This document shows positions 17,018 through 25,580 of a DNA stretch of 64,000 bases, piece by piece (within the stretch, counting starts at the first letter, position 1; the number at the start of each line of letters is the position of its first letter). This stretch comes from Rhizobium oryzihabitans. Its GTDB lineage: Bacteria; Pseudomonadota; Alphaproteobacteria; Rhizobiales; Rhizobiaceae. Where the stretch lies: positions 620,001-684,000 of the forward strand of contig NZ_CP048632.1 in assembly GCF_010669145.1 (NCBI RefSeq). The letters run 5' to 3'. The translations under genes were made by a program, and so were the position numbers. The notes under the pieces are model-generated. The model saw only the letters and a list, made by a program, of their open reading frames with translations, did no database searches and was not told the DNA's origin.

Positions 17018-17848
17018 GTGGCAATATACCGTCGCCGCTTCACGGTTCTCGGATGCGCGTCGTCGCCCGGCGTGCCGCGCATCAACGGCGACTGGGGCGC
17101 CTGCGACCCTGAAAACCCCAGGAATCGGCGCACGCGCACGGCCTTCATGGTGGAGCAGATCGGACCCGATGGCGGCAAGACAACCGTCGTCATCGATACC
17201 GGCCCGGATTTTCGCGAACAGATGATCGCGGCGAAGGTAGAAGCGGTCGATGCGGTGCTTTACACCCATGCCCATGCCGACCATCTGCACGGCATCGACG
17301 ATCTGCGCATCTATTTCGCCATTCAACAGAACCGCATTCCGATCTATGCCGATCCCGTTACCATGGCGCGCATATGGGATGGTTTTGCCTATTGCCTTGA
17401 GACACCGCCGGGCAGCAGCTATCCGCCCATCGTCGAACCGCGGATCATCGCCGATATCGATGCGCCCTTGATCGTCGAGGGGGCAGGTGGGCCGATACCT
17501 TTCAACGTGCATATGCAGCAGCATGGCGACGTGCATTCGCTCGGCTTTCGGATCGGCGATGTCGCCTATTGCACCGATGTCAGCGATTTTCCGATTGAGA
17601 CCCTGCCGAAGCTTGCCGGCCTCGATATTCTCGTCATCGATGCGCTGCAACACCGCTATCACCCCAGCCATCTTTCGCTGGAACAGGCGCTCGGATGGAT
17701 TGAAAGATTTGCACCCAAAAGGGCGATCTTGACCCATATGCACATTCCGCTCGATTATGACACGGTGATACGTGAAACGCCTGATCATGTTGAACCGGCT
17801 TACGATCAGATGCGTTTCGAAGTCGAGATCGAGATTGAAGCGCCCTAA
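17018..17848 (+). CDS. MBL-fold metallo-hydrolase, PhnP-like
   Basis: Metallo-beta-lactamase fold phosphodiesterase (276 aa). The di-metal motif THAHADHLHG lies at 83-92, with a further histidine in HGDVHSLGF (about 168) and Asp in CTDVSDF (about 187), and the closing motif LTHMHIPLDY (about 238). It resembles PhnP cyclic-phosphate phosphodiesterases, but no phosphonate genes are nearby, so the substrate is not known. GTG start two bases after the tatD stop, so it belongs to the metG-tatD unit. Confidence 0.9.
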   Translation: MAIYRRRFTVLGCASSPGVPRINGDWGACDPENPRNRRTRTAFMVEQIGPDGGKTTVVIDTGPDFREQMIAAKVEAVDAVLYTHAHADHLHGIDDLRIYFAIQQNRIPIYADPVTMARIWDGFAYCLETPPGSSYPPIVEPRIIADIDAPLIVEGAGGPIPFNVHMQQHGDVHSLGFRIGDVAYCTDVSDFPIETLPKLAGLDILVIDALQHRYHPSHLSLEQALGWIERFAPKRAILTHMHIPLDYDTVIRETPDHVEPAYDQMRFEVEIEIEAP

Positions 17849-17869
17849 TACCGCCTGAAAAGGAATAGC

Positions 17870-19651
17870 ATGTCGACCCGGCCTTTCCGTGCACCCAGTA
17901 TGGCGAGCTTTTTCGACAATCTGCGCGCCAGCCGCCTGCGGGCGATGTTCCGGCGCGGAGAACTGGGGCTGGTGGCTCTCGCCGTTCTCATCGGCATCGC
18001 TGCGGGCCTCCTGGTGGCGCTGATCGGCGCCTTGAGCACGGCGCTGCATGTTCTGGTCTATGGCGTCGAGCGCTTGAGCAGCAGCGATCTCTCCGGCCCG
18101 ATCGTGCTGGCCGGGCCGATCATCGGCGGCATCGTGCTTGGCATCATCATCTTCATTCTTTCCAAAACTCGCAAAAAACCGATGGTCGACCCGATCGAGG
18201 CGAATGCGCTGCATGGCGGCCGTCTGTCGCTGACGGATAGCATCATCGTCTGCGTGCAGAACATCGTCTCCAACGGCTTTGGTGCGTCAGTGGGGCTGGA
18301 AGCCGGCTATACGCAGATCGCCAGTGGCGTCGCCTCCAAGATCGGCATCAAGCTGAAACTGAGGCGCGGGGACATGCGTATCCTCGTTGGCTGTGGTGCT
18401 GCGGGCGCGATAGCGGCGGCCTTCAACGCGCCTCTGACAGGAGCTTTTTACGCCATCGAACTCATCATCGGCACCTATACCGTCGTGACGCTTGCGCCGC
18501 TCATCGTATCGGCGCTCGTCGCAGCCACCGTCATCGGGCTTATTGGCGGCCACGGCCTCTCCATCGATATCGTCGATGCCAGCCGTGTAACGCCGGCGGA
18601 CTACGTGCCCGCCATCTTTCTGGGCGTCGTGTGCGCGGCGATCGGCATCGCGCTGATGCAGACGGTGTCCTTCATCGAAGAGACGGCGCGCAAAAGCGCC
18701 ATTCCGGGCTGGCTGCGTCCGGCAATGGGGGGCGTGGCTGTCGGTGCCCTCGCGCTTATTTCACCGCAGGTCCTGTCCAGTGGCCATGGTGCGCTGCATC
18801 TCAATATCGATGCCGAATTGACGATCTACGGGCTGGCCGGGCTATTCGTGCTTAAGGCGGCGGCCAGCGCCATTTCCATCGGTTCTAATTTCCGTGGCGG
18901 CCTGTTCTTCGCCTCGCTGTTCATGGGATCGCTGCTCGGAAAGATTTTCGCGCTTTGCGCCCCCTATATCGGTTATGGCTCGACAGCGCCGATCGTCTAT
19001 GCCGTGATCGGCATGAGCGCCTTTGCCGCCGCCATTATCGGCGGTCCGCTGACGATGACGTTCCTGGCGCTGGAACTGACCGGAGACTTCCAGATCACGG
19101 CTCTGGTGCTTGCCGCCGTCATCACCACCTCGCTCGTGGTGCGCACGACCTTCGGCTACTCCTTCGCCACCTGGCGCTTCCACCTTAGAGGCGAAAGCAT
19201 TCGCAGCGCCCATGACATTGGCTGGATCCGCGACCTGACCGTGGGCAAGATGATGCGTGCCGATATTCGCAAGGCCAATGTCAGCATGGGTCTTCCAGCC
19301 TTCAAGGAAAAGTTTCCACTGGGATCAACGCAGCGGGTGATCATGACGCATGATGACGGTCGCTACGCCGGCATCGTCCTCGTACCGGAAATCTACGCCG
19401 ATCCGATGGATCGCGACCCGAGCAAGATCAGCCTCGAAACCTATCTGCACTACAAGAATGACGTGCTGCTGCCGACGATGAATGCGCGGCAGGCGGCAGC
19501 CGCTTTCGATGCCACGGAAAGCGAAGCGCTGGTCGTCGTCAACGACAAGATAGAAAACCGCCCGGTTGGCCTTCTGACGGAGAGCCACACGCTCAGGCGC
19601 TACAGTGAAGAGCTTGAATTGCGACGCCGGGAGGCCTCCGGTGAATTATAA
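17870..19651 (+). CDS. ClC-family chloride channel/antiporter
   Basis: Inner-membrane protein of 593 residues with about ten hydrophobic helices up to about residue 430, then a soluble C-terminal region of about 150 residues resembling a degenerate CBS pair. The gating-glutamate segment reads GASVGLEAGYTQ, with the glutamate kept although the usual GREGP is altered. The GSNFRGGLFFASLFMG segment corresponds to the GxFxP motif with changed residues. It probably carries Cl- or a related anion in exchange for protons, but selectivity cannot be read from the sequence. It starts 21 bases after the MBL gene. Confidence 0.88.
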   Translation: MSTRPFRAPSMASFFDNLRASRLRAMFRRGELGLVALAVLIGIAAGLLVALIGALSTALHVLVYGVERLSSSDLSGPIVLAGPIIGGIVLGIIIFILSKTRKKPMVDPIEANALHGGRLSLTDSIIVCVQNIVSNGFGASVGLEAGYTQIASGVASKIGIKLKLRRGDMRILVGCGAAGAIAAAFNAPLTGAFYAIELIIGTYTVVTLAPLIVSALVAATVIGLIGGHGLSIDIVDASRVTPADYVPAIFLGVVCAAIGIALMQTVSFIEETARKSAIPGWLRPAMGGVAVGALALISPQVLSSGHGALHLNIDAELTIYGLAGLFVLKAAASAISIGSNFRGGLFFASLFMGSLLGKIFALCAPYIGYGSTAPIVYAVIGMSAFAAAIIGGPLTMTFLALELTGDFQITALVLAAVITTSLVVRTTFGYSFATWRFHLRGESIRSAHDIGWIRDLTVGKMMRADIRKANVSMGLPAFKEKFPLGSTQRVIMTHDDGRYAGIVLVPEIYADPMDRDPSKISLETYLHYKNDVLLPTMNARQAAAAFDATESEALVVVNDKIENRPVGLLTESHTLRRYSEELELRRREASGEL

Positions 19652-19910
19652 ATCACTTTATGTTGTTTGCTTTAAGCATTGATATAATTGTATTTTATAT
19701 AGATCATATCTTCCTTTTTATTTTTGGTTTCCGCGCGATGACGGCGGTGGGTGCGTCAATTCGGTACCGCATCGTAAAACATGGGCTTGACCAGCAAATA
19801 AAACCAAGTGTATGTAACTTTATAACGTAACAATTGATTGGACGAAGGAGACTTGCGTAGCGTGTTCACTTGCGGCGCAGGCAGTTGACAGCGGCCTGCG
19901 GCAGTGTAGG
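19652..19910 (+). promoter_or_regulatory. Upstream region of the B12-controlled operon
   Basis: The first 100 bases are strongly A/T-rich. Two promoter candidates precede the riboswitch: TTGACC (19787) with TATGTA (19811), and TTGACA (19885) with TAGGTT (19907). The second would start transcription almost at the first base of the riboswitch. The choice cannot be made from sequence. Confidence 0.35.
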
Positions 19911-20088
19911 TTCGCTCCGTCATGGTTCTTCCGCCACCCGGTGGAAGCTAAGAGGGAATCCGGTGAAGACCCGGAGCTGTCCCGCAACTGTAAGCGGTGA
20001 GCCAATCGCCCACGATGTCACTGGCAGCAATGCCGGGAAGACGGGTGAGGTGGCTTTGACCCGCAAGCCAGGAGACCTGCCTGACATA
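19911..20088 (+). promoter_or_regulatory. Cobalamin (B12) riboswitch
   Basis: The conserved core is clear: GGGAATCCGGTGAAGACCCG, then GAGCTGTCCCGCAACTGTAAGC, and the 3' B12-box AAGCCAGGAGACCTGCC (about 20065-20082). Adenosylcobalamin binding normally turns off downstream expression. A hairpin with an outer AATGA/TCATT pair and a TCCGGC/GCCGGA stem (20119-20160), followed by TTTT, may be the expression-platform terminator. Confidence 0.95.
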
Positions 20089-20188
20089 TTGTAATTCCGT
20101 GGTCGGGGGTGCCATGGGAATGATGGCTGTTTCCGGCATTTCGGCCGGAGGCCCGTCATTTTCGTTGCCGCCTCGTGAATGAGGCATT

Positions 20189-20980
20189 GTGACAACCGAA
20201 ACCCAACCAATCCATCGAGAGCCCTCTCAGCCCGACGCCGTGCTGCTCGTCGCCAAATCGGCTTTCGCGGCAGCGCCGCATCAGGACATGCAGCGTCTCG
20301 CGACGCTGGCGGGCCAGTTGCGCGGAGCGAGAACCGTTCGCGTTGCATTCACCGAACAGGGCACGCCGTCCCTGCGCGAAGCGCTCGGTGCGCTCATCGA
20401 CGAGGGTGTCGGCAATCTCCTCCTCGTGCCGCTCATGCTGCCACTCGAGCCGAGTTTTCAGAACTGGCTGACCAAGACCCTGAAACGATGGCGGGCAGCG
20501 GACCCGCGCCCGTGGCCGTCGCTCTCGATAACCGCGAGCCCTACCGCAAGCACCCTTATGGCGCGCCTTCTCGAAGACCTCGCCGGAACGGCGCAGGCGC
20601 TCGATCTTTCATCCTCGGTACGTCCGGCGGGCGAGGGGTCGCTGGTGCCTGCGCAGAAGCGCCGCGTGCTCGTCTGTCAGGGCGCCCCGTGTAATTCGGC
20701 CGGTGCTGACGCGATCTGGGGACATCTGCGCAACCAGCAGGAACGGCAGAAGCTTCGGGTTACCGGCGATGGCACCATGACGGCCAAATCCACCTGTCTT
20801 GGCCCCTGCAACCTTGCACCGGTCATGCAGGTCTTTCCCGAAGGCACCTATTACGGCGGCGTTACCGAGGAGGCTGTCGATCGCATCGTTGCCGAACACC
20901 TGCTTGGCGGGTGTGTTGTCGAAGATTTCGCCTATCACCCGACCGGCCGCAAGCAGCGGCTGCGCAATCTATCCGAATAG
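20189..20980 (+). CDS. CbiX-like domain fused to a (2Fe-2S) ferredoxin-like domain
   Basis: The 263-residue product has an N-terminal CbiX/sirohydrochlorin-chelatase-like half (about 15-130, DAVLLVAKSAF and NLLLVPLMLPLEPSF) and a C-terminal thioredoxin-fold 2Fe-2S half (about 150-235) with cysteines CQGAPC and CLGPC and the usual YYGGVTEEAVDRIV end. It is the first gene behind a B12 riboswitch, so a role in cobalt handling or corrin-ring metalation is the reasonable inference; true CbiX catalytic histidines are not obvious. GTG start after GAGGC. Confidence 0.8.
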   Translation: MTTETQPIHREPSQPDAVLLVAKSAFAAAPHQDMQRLATLAGQLRGARTVRVAFTEQGTPSLREALGALIDEGVGNLLLVPLMLPLEPSFQNWLTKTLKRWRAADPRPWPSLSITASPTASTLMARLLEDLAGTAQALDLSSSVRPAGEGSLVPAQKRRVLVCQGAPCNSAGADAIWGHLRNQQERQKLRVTGDGTMTAKSTCLGPCNLAPVMQVFPEGTYYGGVTEEAVDRIVAEHLLGGCVVEDFAYHPTGRKQRLRNLSE

Positions 20981-20996
20981 CATGAGAGGAAACATA

Positions 20997-22493
20997 ATGT
21001 CGGCAAAGAGCATTTCGCGTCTGGCGGCAGCCGGGCTCGCGGCTTTCATTACGGGAGTGGCGGGCAATGCGCTGGCCACCGAACCCTTGCGCGTCGGCGC
21101 CACCTACATCACAAGTGGCCTTGATCCCGCAAAGGGTTCCAATGGCTGGGCGCTCGTCAGTCACGGTGTGGGAGAGAACCTCTTTACCGTCGACAAAGAT
21201 GGACGGCTTGTGCCTGACCTTGCCGAGAAAGCGGAACGCACCGGCGATTTGACCTGGACAGTGACGCTGAAACCGAACCGGACCTTCTCCGATGGTTCTG
21301 CCGTAACGGCAGCAGCCCTTGCGGCCGGATTCGAGCATACTTTCGCAACCAACAAGGCGGCGCTTGCGACAGGTGGAAAGCTTGGCTTCAAGGCAGTCGA
21401 TGCACTGACGCTCGATATCACGACGGAGAAACCGGTGTCCTTCCTGCAGGCGCTGTTTGCGGAGTGGCCGCTGGTTGCCTATACGACTGCCGCCGATGGC
21501 CGTGCTCTGTTCACCGGACCGTATCAGATCGCGGATTTCAAGGCGGATACATCGCTGAGACTGGCGCCGAATACCCATTTTGCTGACGCCGGTTCCCGTT
21601 CTCCGGTCGACTTTCGCAGGTTCGGTGATGCGCAGAGCATGACCCTTGCGCTGGAGGCGGGTGAGCTGGACCTCGCCTTCGGGCTGCCCTCGGAAGTCGT
21701 GACGCGGCTGCAAACCAATCCGGATCTGACGATCAAGTCGTTTCCGGTAGGTTATCAATATCTCGCCTTCCTCAATACCAAAAGGCCGATTACCACCGAC
21801 ATCAAGGTGCGTGAGGCGCTGGACCTGACTTTCGATCGCAGGGAACTGGCGGCCGCCATTAACGGCGGTGAACCGGCTACCGGCGCCTATGCCGCCTACT
21901 TCCCCTTCGCCGGAAAACAGCCGCGTCCGACCGACATAAAAAAAGCCGAAGCGCTTCTCGATGAAGCCGGATGGGTCAGGGACGGAGCAGGGAACCGCAC
22001 GAAGGACGGCGCGCCGCTGCGCCTTCTCGCCATCACCTATCCGCAGCGTCCGGACCTCGTTACCATGCTGCCTGTCGTAAAGGCGCAGCTTGCCAGGGTT
22101 GGCATCCAGCTTGACACGAAGGTTGTGGAAAACATTCAGGATGTGGCGGCCGCCGGCGAGTTCGATATCGCGCTCTGGGCGCAACACACCGCGCCGAATG
22201 GCGATCCGGCCTTCTTCCTCAATTCGATGCTGCGCAGCGGCGCTTCGCTCAACTATGCGAAATATGCCTCTGCGGATTTCGACGCCATCCTTGATCGCTT
22301 TGCTGTGGCGGGCGAGGCCAAAGAGCGGGCTGCAATTGCTCTCGATGCTCAGGCAAAACTGTTCAAGGACGTTCCGGCCTCCTTCCTGGTTTCTCCTGTC
22401 TGGTATGTGGGTCTCTCGAAGCGGCTGCAGAATTATGAGCCCTGGGGTTCGGACTATTATGTCCTGCGCGCCGATATCGGCGAGGCCAGGTAA
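20997..22493 (+). CDS. ABC transporter substrate-binding protein (peptide/nickel type)
   Basis: Periplasmic SBP family 5 protein (DppA/OppA/NikA), 498 aa, with a signal peptide (1-25, ending ALA-TE). Family landmarks include SHGVGENLFTVDKDGRLVPDLA, FSDGSAVTAAALAAGF and QYLAFLNTKRP. ATG at 20997 has GAGAGGA upstream. It belongs to the B12-riboswitch operon and is followed by two permeases, so the likely cargo is cobalt, a cobalt chelate or a corrinoid precursor, by context only. The arrangement recalls riboswitch-controlled cobalt uptake cassettes of rhizobia. Confidence 0.85.
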   Translation: MSAKSISRLAAAGLAAFITGVAGNALATEPLRVGATYITSGLDPAKGSNGWALVSHGVGENLFTVDKDGRLVPDLAEKAERTGDLTWTVTLKPNRTFSDGSAVTAAALAAGFEHTFATNKAALATGGKLGFKAVDALTLDITTEKPVSFLQALFAEWPLVAYTTAADGRALFTGPYQIADFKADTSLRLAPNTHFADAGSRSPVDFRRFGDAQSMTLALEAGELDLAFGLPSEVVTRLQTNPDLTIKSFPVGYQYLAFLNTKRPITTDIKVREALDLTFDRRELAAAINGGEPATGAYAAYFPFAGKQPRPTDIKKAEALLDEAGWVRDGAGNRTKDGAPLRLLAITYPQRPDLVTMLPVVKAQLARVGIQLDTKVVENIQDVAAAGEFDIALWAQHTAPNGDPAFFLNSMLRSGASLNYAKYASADFDAILDRFAVAGEAKERAAIALDAQAKLFKDVPASFLVSPVWYVGLSKRLQNYEPWGSDYYVLRADIGEAR

Positions 22494-22498
22494 TTCTG

Positions 22499-23413
22499 AT
22501 GCAATTGCTCCGGTTCGGCATACGCTCGGCGTTGGCAATGCTTGCGCTGTCGCTCGCATCCTTCACGCTTATTGCCCTGATGCCTGCCGATCCGGTGCAA
22601 ATTGCCATCCGTGTATGGAATCTTTCGGCAACGGGTGAAACCGTTGCTGCGCTGAGGGAAGAATGGGGCCTCGATCGCCCCCTTCTTCTGCGTTATCTGC
22701 ATTGGCTTACGGATTTCGTCACCGGTGACTGGGGGAGGTCCTTCCGCACCGGCGAACCCGTTTTTGCGGAGTTTCGCGAGCGTCTTCCCGTTTCGCTCCT
22801 GCTCGGCCTATCCGGGATGCTGATCGCCATCGTCGTTGCGGTGCCGATCGGTTTCTTCGCGGCGGCGCGGCCGGGTGGTATTGCCGATCGCGCAAGCCGC
22901 ATATTTTCAGTCTTCGTCCAGGCCGTTCCGGGCTTCTGGCTGGGGCTCGTTCTGCTCTGGGTTCTCGGCGTCCAGCTGAGATGGATCCGTCCCTTCGCGA
23001 CCGACGCCACCGCGATCGTGCTGCCCGTCATGTTGATAGCCTCGCATTCGGCCGCCGTCTTTGCGCGCGTCTATCGGCGAGACATGATGGAAACCATGCG
23101 GCAGCCCTATTTCCGCACCGCTCTCGCCAAGGGACTTTCGCGCCGGCAGGCGCTCTGGCGTCACGCGCATCGCGGCGCGTTCTACGCCTTGCTTTCGGCG
23201 GTGCGTTCCGAGGCGGGCTGGGTGATCGGCTCGACGGCGACCATGGAAATTCTCTTCAACCTTCCGGGTCTCAGCCAGTTTCTCGTGCAGAGCATCGCAG
23301 TTCGCGACCAGATGGTCCTGCAGGCCTATGTCATGGTCATTGCGCTGTGGCTGCTCGTCATGAACCTGATCGTTCAGATACTTCAACGCTTTCTTGATCC
23401 GCGGCTTGCCTGA
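22499..23413 (+). CDS. ABC transporter permease, DppB/NikB type
   Basis: Inner-membrane permease (304 aa) with six predicted helices. The N-terminal family segment LALSLASFTLIALMPADPV and the cytoplasmic EAA-like loop FRTALAKGLSRRQALWRHAHR (residues near 200-220) are visible. It starts six bases after the substrate-binding gene and its stop overlaps the next start (TGATG). Confidence 0.88.
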   Translation: MQLLRFGIRSALAMLALSLASFTLIALMPADPVQIAIRVWNLSATGETVAALREEWGLDRPLLLRYLHWLTDFVTGDWGRSFRTGEPVFAEFRERLPVSLLLGLSGMLIAIVVAVPIGFFAAARPGGIADRASRIFSVFVQAVPGFWLGLVLLWVLGVQLRWIRPFATDATAIVLPVMLIASHSAAVFARVYRRDMMETMRQPYFRTALAKGLSRRQALWRHAHRGAFYALLSAVRSEAGWVIGSTATMEILFNLPGLSQFLVQSIAVRDQMVLQAYVMVIALWLLVMNLIVQILQRFLDPRLA

Positions 23414-24174
23414 TGATCCGATATCTTGCACTTGCCGCATTGCTCTTGTTTCTGCTCCTGAGCACTTTCTGGCAGCCCTATGATCCGGATGCGGTAGATA
23501 TTCTCGCCCGTCATTCGGGCGTGACGGCGAGCCATCTGCTTGGAACCGATCACCTCGGCCGCGACCTTTTTTCCCGCATCATGGCGGGGGGATGGCGCAC
23601 GGCGCTGGTGGTTTTTTCGGTCGGCTTCATCGCCTTTACCGGTGGCACATTGCTCGGCACCAGCGCTGCGGTGCTGGGGGGCTGGAAGGAGCGCGCATTG
23701 CTGCGCTGCTGCGAATTCTTCATCACCGTTCCGACGCTGATCATCGCGCTGACAACGGCGGCGGTTTTCGGTCTCACGCCGATGACGGCGGGACTGGCGC
23801 TTGGTCTTGCCGGCATAGGACCGACGGCCCTCTTTGCCCATTCCCTCAGCCAGCGCGTGCTTGGGCAAACCTTTGTCCATGCGGCGGAAGCCCTGGGCGT
23901 GCCGCCATTCCGGATGATCATTCGGCATCTTCTGCCGAACATCCTGCCGCTGATGGTGACGCATACCGGCAATCAGGCGGGTTTTGCGGTCACCGCTTAT
24001 GCCTCGCTCGCCTTTATCGGCCTTGGAGCGGATCCATCAAAGCCCGACTGGGGCTCCATGCTGTTCGAATATCGCGTTTTTATTTTCGACCATCCGAGCC
24101 TGATGATCTGGCCGGGCGTCGCAATCGCCATGACGGTCGCCACGCTCAACGCTCTGTTCGACACGTCCGACTGA
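23413..24174 (+). CDS. ABC transporter permease, DppC/NikC type
   Basis: Second permease of the importer (253 aa), with the family pattern LLGTDHLGRDLFSRIMAGG near residue 42 and the EAA loop HAAEALGVPPFRMIIRHLLP near 155-175. It is shorter at the N-terminus than DppC of E. coli. The start overlaps the preceding stop. No ATPase gene follows, which is unusual for this family. Confidence 0.88.
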   Translation: MIRYLALAALLLFLLLSTFWQPYDPDAVDILARHSGVTASHLLGTDHLGRDLFSRIMAGGWRTALVVFSVGFIAFTGGTLLGTSAAVLGGWKERALLRCCEFFITVPTLIIALTTAAVFGLTPMTAGLALGLAGIGPTALFAHSLSQRVLGQTFVHAAEALGVPPFRMIIRHLLPNILPLMVTHTGNQAGFAVTAYASLAFIGLGADPSKPDWGSMLFEYRVFIFDHPSLMIWPGVAIAMTVATLNALFDTSD

Positions 24175-24222
24175 CCATTTCGTCAATACAGAAACAATAT
24201 GCAGCACATAGAGGATCACGCG

Positions 24223-24996
24223 ATGGATGGCGGCAATTTCGATCTGAAGGAGGAAATCCGGGATTACTGGTCGAAAAGATCCGAGACTTTCGATCTGGCC
24301 TTTGGACACAGGATTGCGGCCGGCCCGGAGGCCGATGCATGGCAAAAGCCGATCAGGGATCTGCTGGGCACAGAACCGAAGCGCATCCTTGAACTGGCCT
24401 GCGGCACGGGCGAGGTGACACGGCTCATTCACGATCTCGGCCACGACGTCACGGCGCTGGATTTTTCAGAGGCGATGCTGTTCGTGGCGCGAGCGAAACA
24501 TGCCGGAAAAACGAGGCTGCGTTTCATCATGGCGGATGCTGAAAACACCATGGAACCGGACCAGTCCTATGATGCGATCATCTGCCGGCACCTGGTCTGG
24601 ACGTTGACTAAGCCCGAGACGGCCTTCCGCGAGTGGTTCAGGCTGCTTCGTCCGGGCGGTCGCCTGCTGTTCGTCGATGGTGACTGGGCAAGGCCAAAGC
24701 CGGCGGGGCGCTTTGCTAGCCAGTTGATCTGGCTTATCGACCGCCTGGCGGGAGCCGACAGGAACTATGACGGCGCCCAGAGCGATCACCACGCCGCAAT
24801 CATGAAGGCGCTTCCGTTCGGGCAGGGGCTGCGGCCCGCAATGCTGACGCCGCTTCTGACTGACGCCGGCTTTACCAACATCGAACTGCACTCCCATGAT
24901 CCGATCGCAAAAGCGCAGCGGAAGAACGCTAACCTACGCAACAGGCTGCGCACCTATGTTTATCAGCGCTTCATTCTAACCTGCCACCGCCCATAA
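24223..24996 (+). CDS. Class I SAM-dependent methyltransferase
   Basis: The 257-residue product has the SAM-binding motif I ILELACGTGEVTRLI at about residue 48, motif II VTALDFSEAMLF and motif IV YDAIICRHLVWTL. The substrate is not recognisable. It starts 48 bases after the second permease, on the same strand, where an ATPase gene would be expected; GAGG at eight bases before ATG 24223 decides that start over 24199. Cotranscription with the riboswitch operon is likely, but its part in metal or corrinoid metabolism is inference. Confidence 0.82.
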   Translation: MDGGNFDLKEEIRDYWSKRSETFDLAFGHRIAAGPEADAWQKPIRDLLGTEPKRILELACGTGEVTRLIHDLGHDVTALDFSEAMLFVARAKHAGKTRLRFIMADAENTMEPDQSYDAIICRHLVWTLTKPETAFREWFRLLRPGGRLLFVDGDWARPKPAGRFASQLIWLIDRLAGADRNYDGAQSDHHAAIMKALPFGQGLRPAMLTPLLTDAGFTNIELHSHDPIAKAQRKNANLRNRLRTYVYQRFILTCHRP

Positions 24997-25019
24997 GGCA
25001 GATAAAGAAAGCCGCGCTG

Positions 25020-25055
25020 TTGACAGGCTCAATATATCCGTTATTCTGGATATAT
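25020..25055 (+). promoter_or_regulatory. arsR promoter and operator overlapping the start codon
   Basis: TTGACA (25020-25025) and TATTCT (25042-25047) are 16 bases apart, giving a predicted start at about 25054, which is the first base of the arsR ATG. A perfect inverted repeat, ATATATCC-N8-GGATATAT (25032-25039 and 25048-25055), covers the -10 box and start codon. It fits an ArsR autoregulatory site and a leaderless mRNA. Confidence 0.7.
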
Positions 25056-25407
25056 GGATAACAGCATTGCGATAACGGCGCTCGGCGCCTTGGCCCAATC
25101 CACTCGACTGGAAACATTCCGGCTTCTCGTGCGCCACGAGCCGGAAGGTGTTCCGGCGGGTGAACTGGCGCGTCTCATCGACATTCCCCAGAACACGATG
25201 TCGGCACATCTTGCCACACTGTCGCGGGCAGGGCTGGTCAAGAGCGAGCGGCAAAGTCGGTCGATCATCTACCGGGCGGATCTTGATGGCCTGCGTGCAC
25301 TGACCCTGTTTCTGCTCAAGGATTGTTGCGGCGGCTCGACGGAACTCTGTGCTCCGCTCATCGCCGAACTCACACCCTGCTGCAGCCCGGAGGCCAGCCG
25401 CTCGTGA
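25054..25407 (+). CDS. arsR: ArsR-family arsenic-responsive repressor
   Basis: The 117-residue winged-helix regulator has DNA-recognition helix residues around 46-62 (QNTMSAHLATLSRAGLV). Near the C-terminus it has cysteines at 91, 92, 99, 109 and 110. This resembles the CCx6C arrangement of the Acidithiobacillus ferrooxidans ArsR, in which As(III) is bound away from the helix used by E. coli ArsR. It heads an arsenic operon and probably represses itself and acr3-arsC-arsH. There is no leader: the ATG is at the predicted transcription start. Confidence 0.93.
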   Translation: MDNSIAITALGALAQSTRLETFRLLVRHEPEGVPAGELARLIDIPQNTMSAHLATLSRAGLVKSERQSRSIIYRADLDGLRALTLFLLKDCCGGSTELCAPLIAELTPCCSPEASRS

Positions 25408-25445
25408 AATCTACCAGGCCGCCGACCTAACCACGGATCAAGACC

Positions 25446-25580
25446 ATGATCGACGCTGTCCTTAACGTGCGCCCCCTGCGCACGCGCAATTCCGCTCGCT
25501 CTATTTTCCCATAGGCAAAGGTGAGGGAACGGCAACTGGGCGCGCTTTCCTTCCTCAGCAACGACGCAACGAAAGTCCGC
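25446..25580 (+). pseudogene. Remnant of a low-molecular-weight-phosphatase-type arsC
   Basis: The 22-codon frame 25446-25514 reads MIDAVLNVRPLRTRNSARSI, then FP and a stop. It aligns with the start of thioredoxin-type ArsC (NVLFLCTGNSARSI), but the P-loop cysteine is Arg and other P-loop residues have changed. Downstream to about 25580 another frame shows a weak GKGEG-like trace and then the sequence is lost at the acr3 start. It is a decayed gene between arsR and acr3, where such an arsC is commonly found. Confidence 0.7.
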
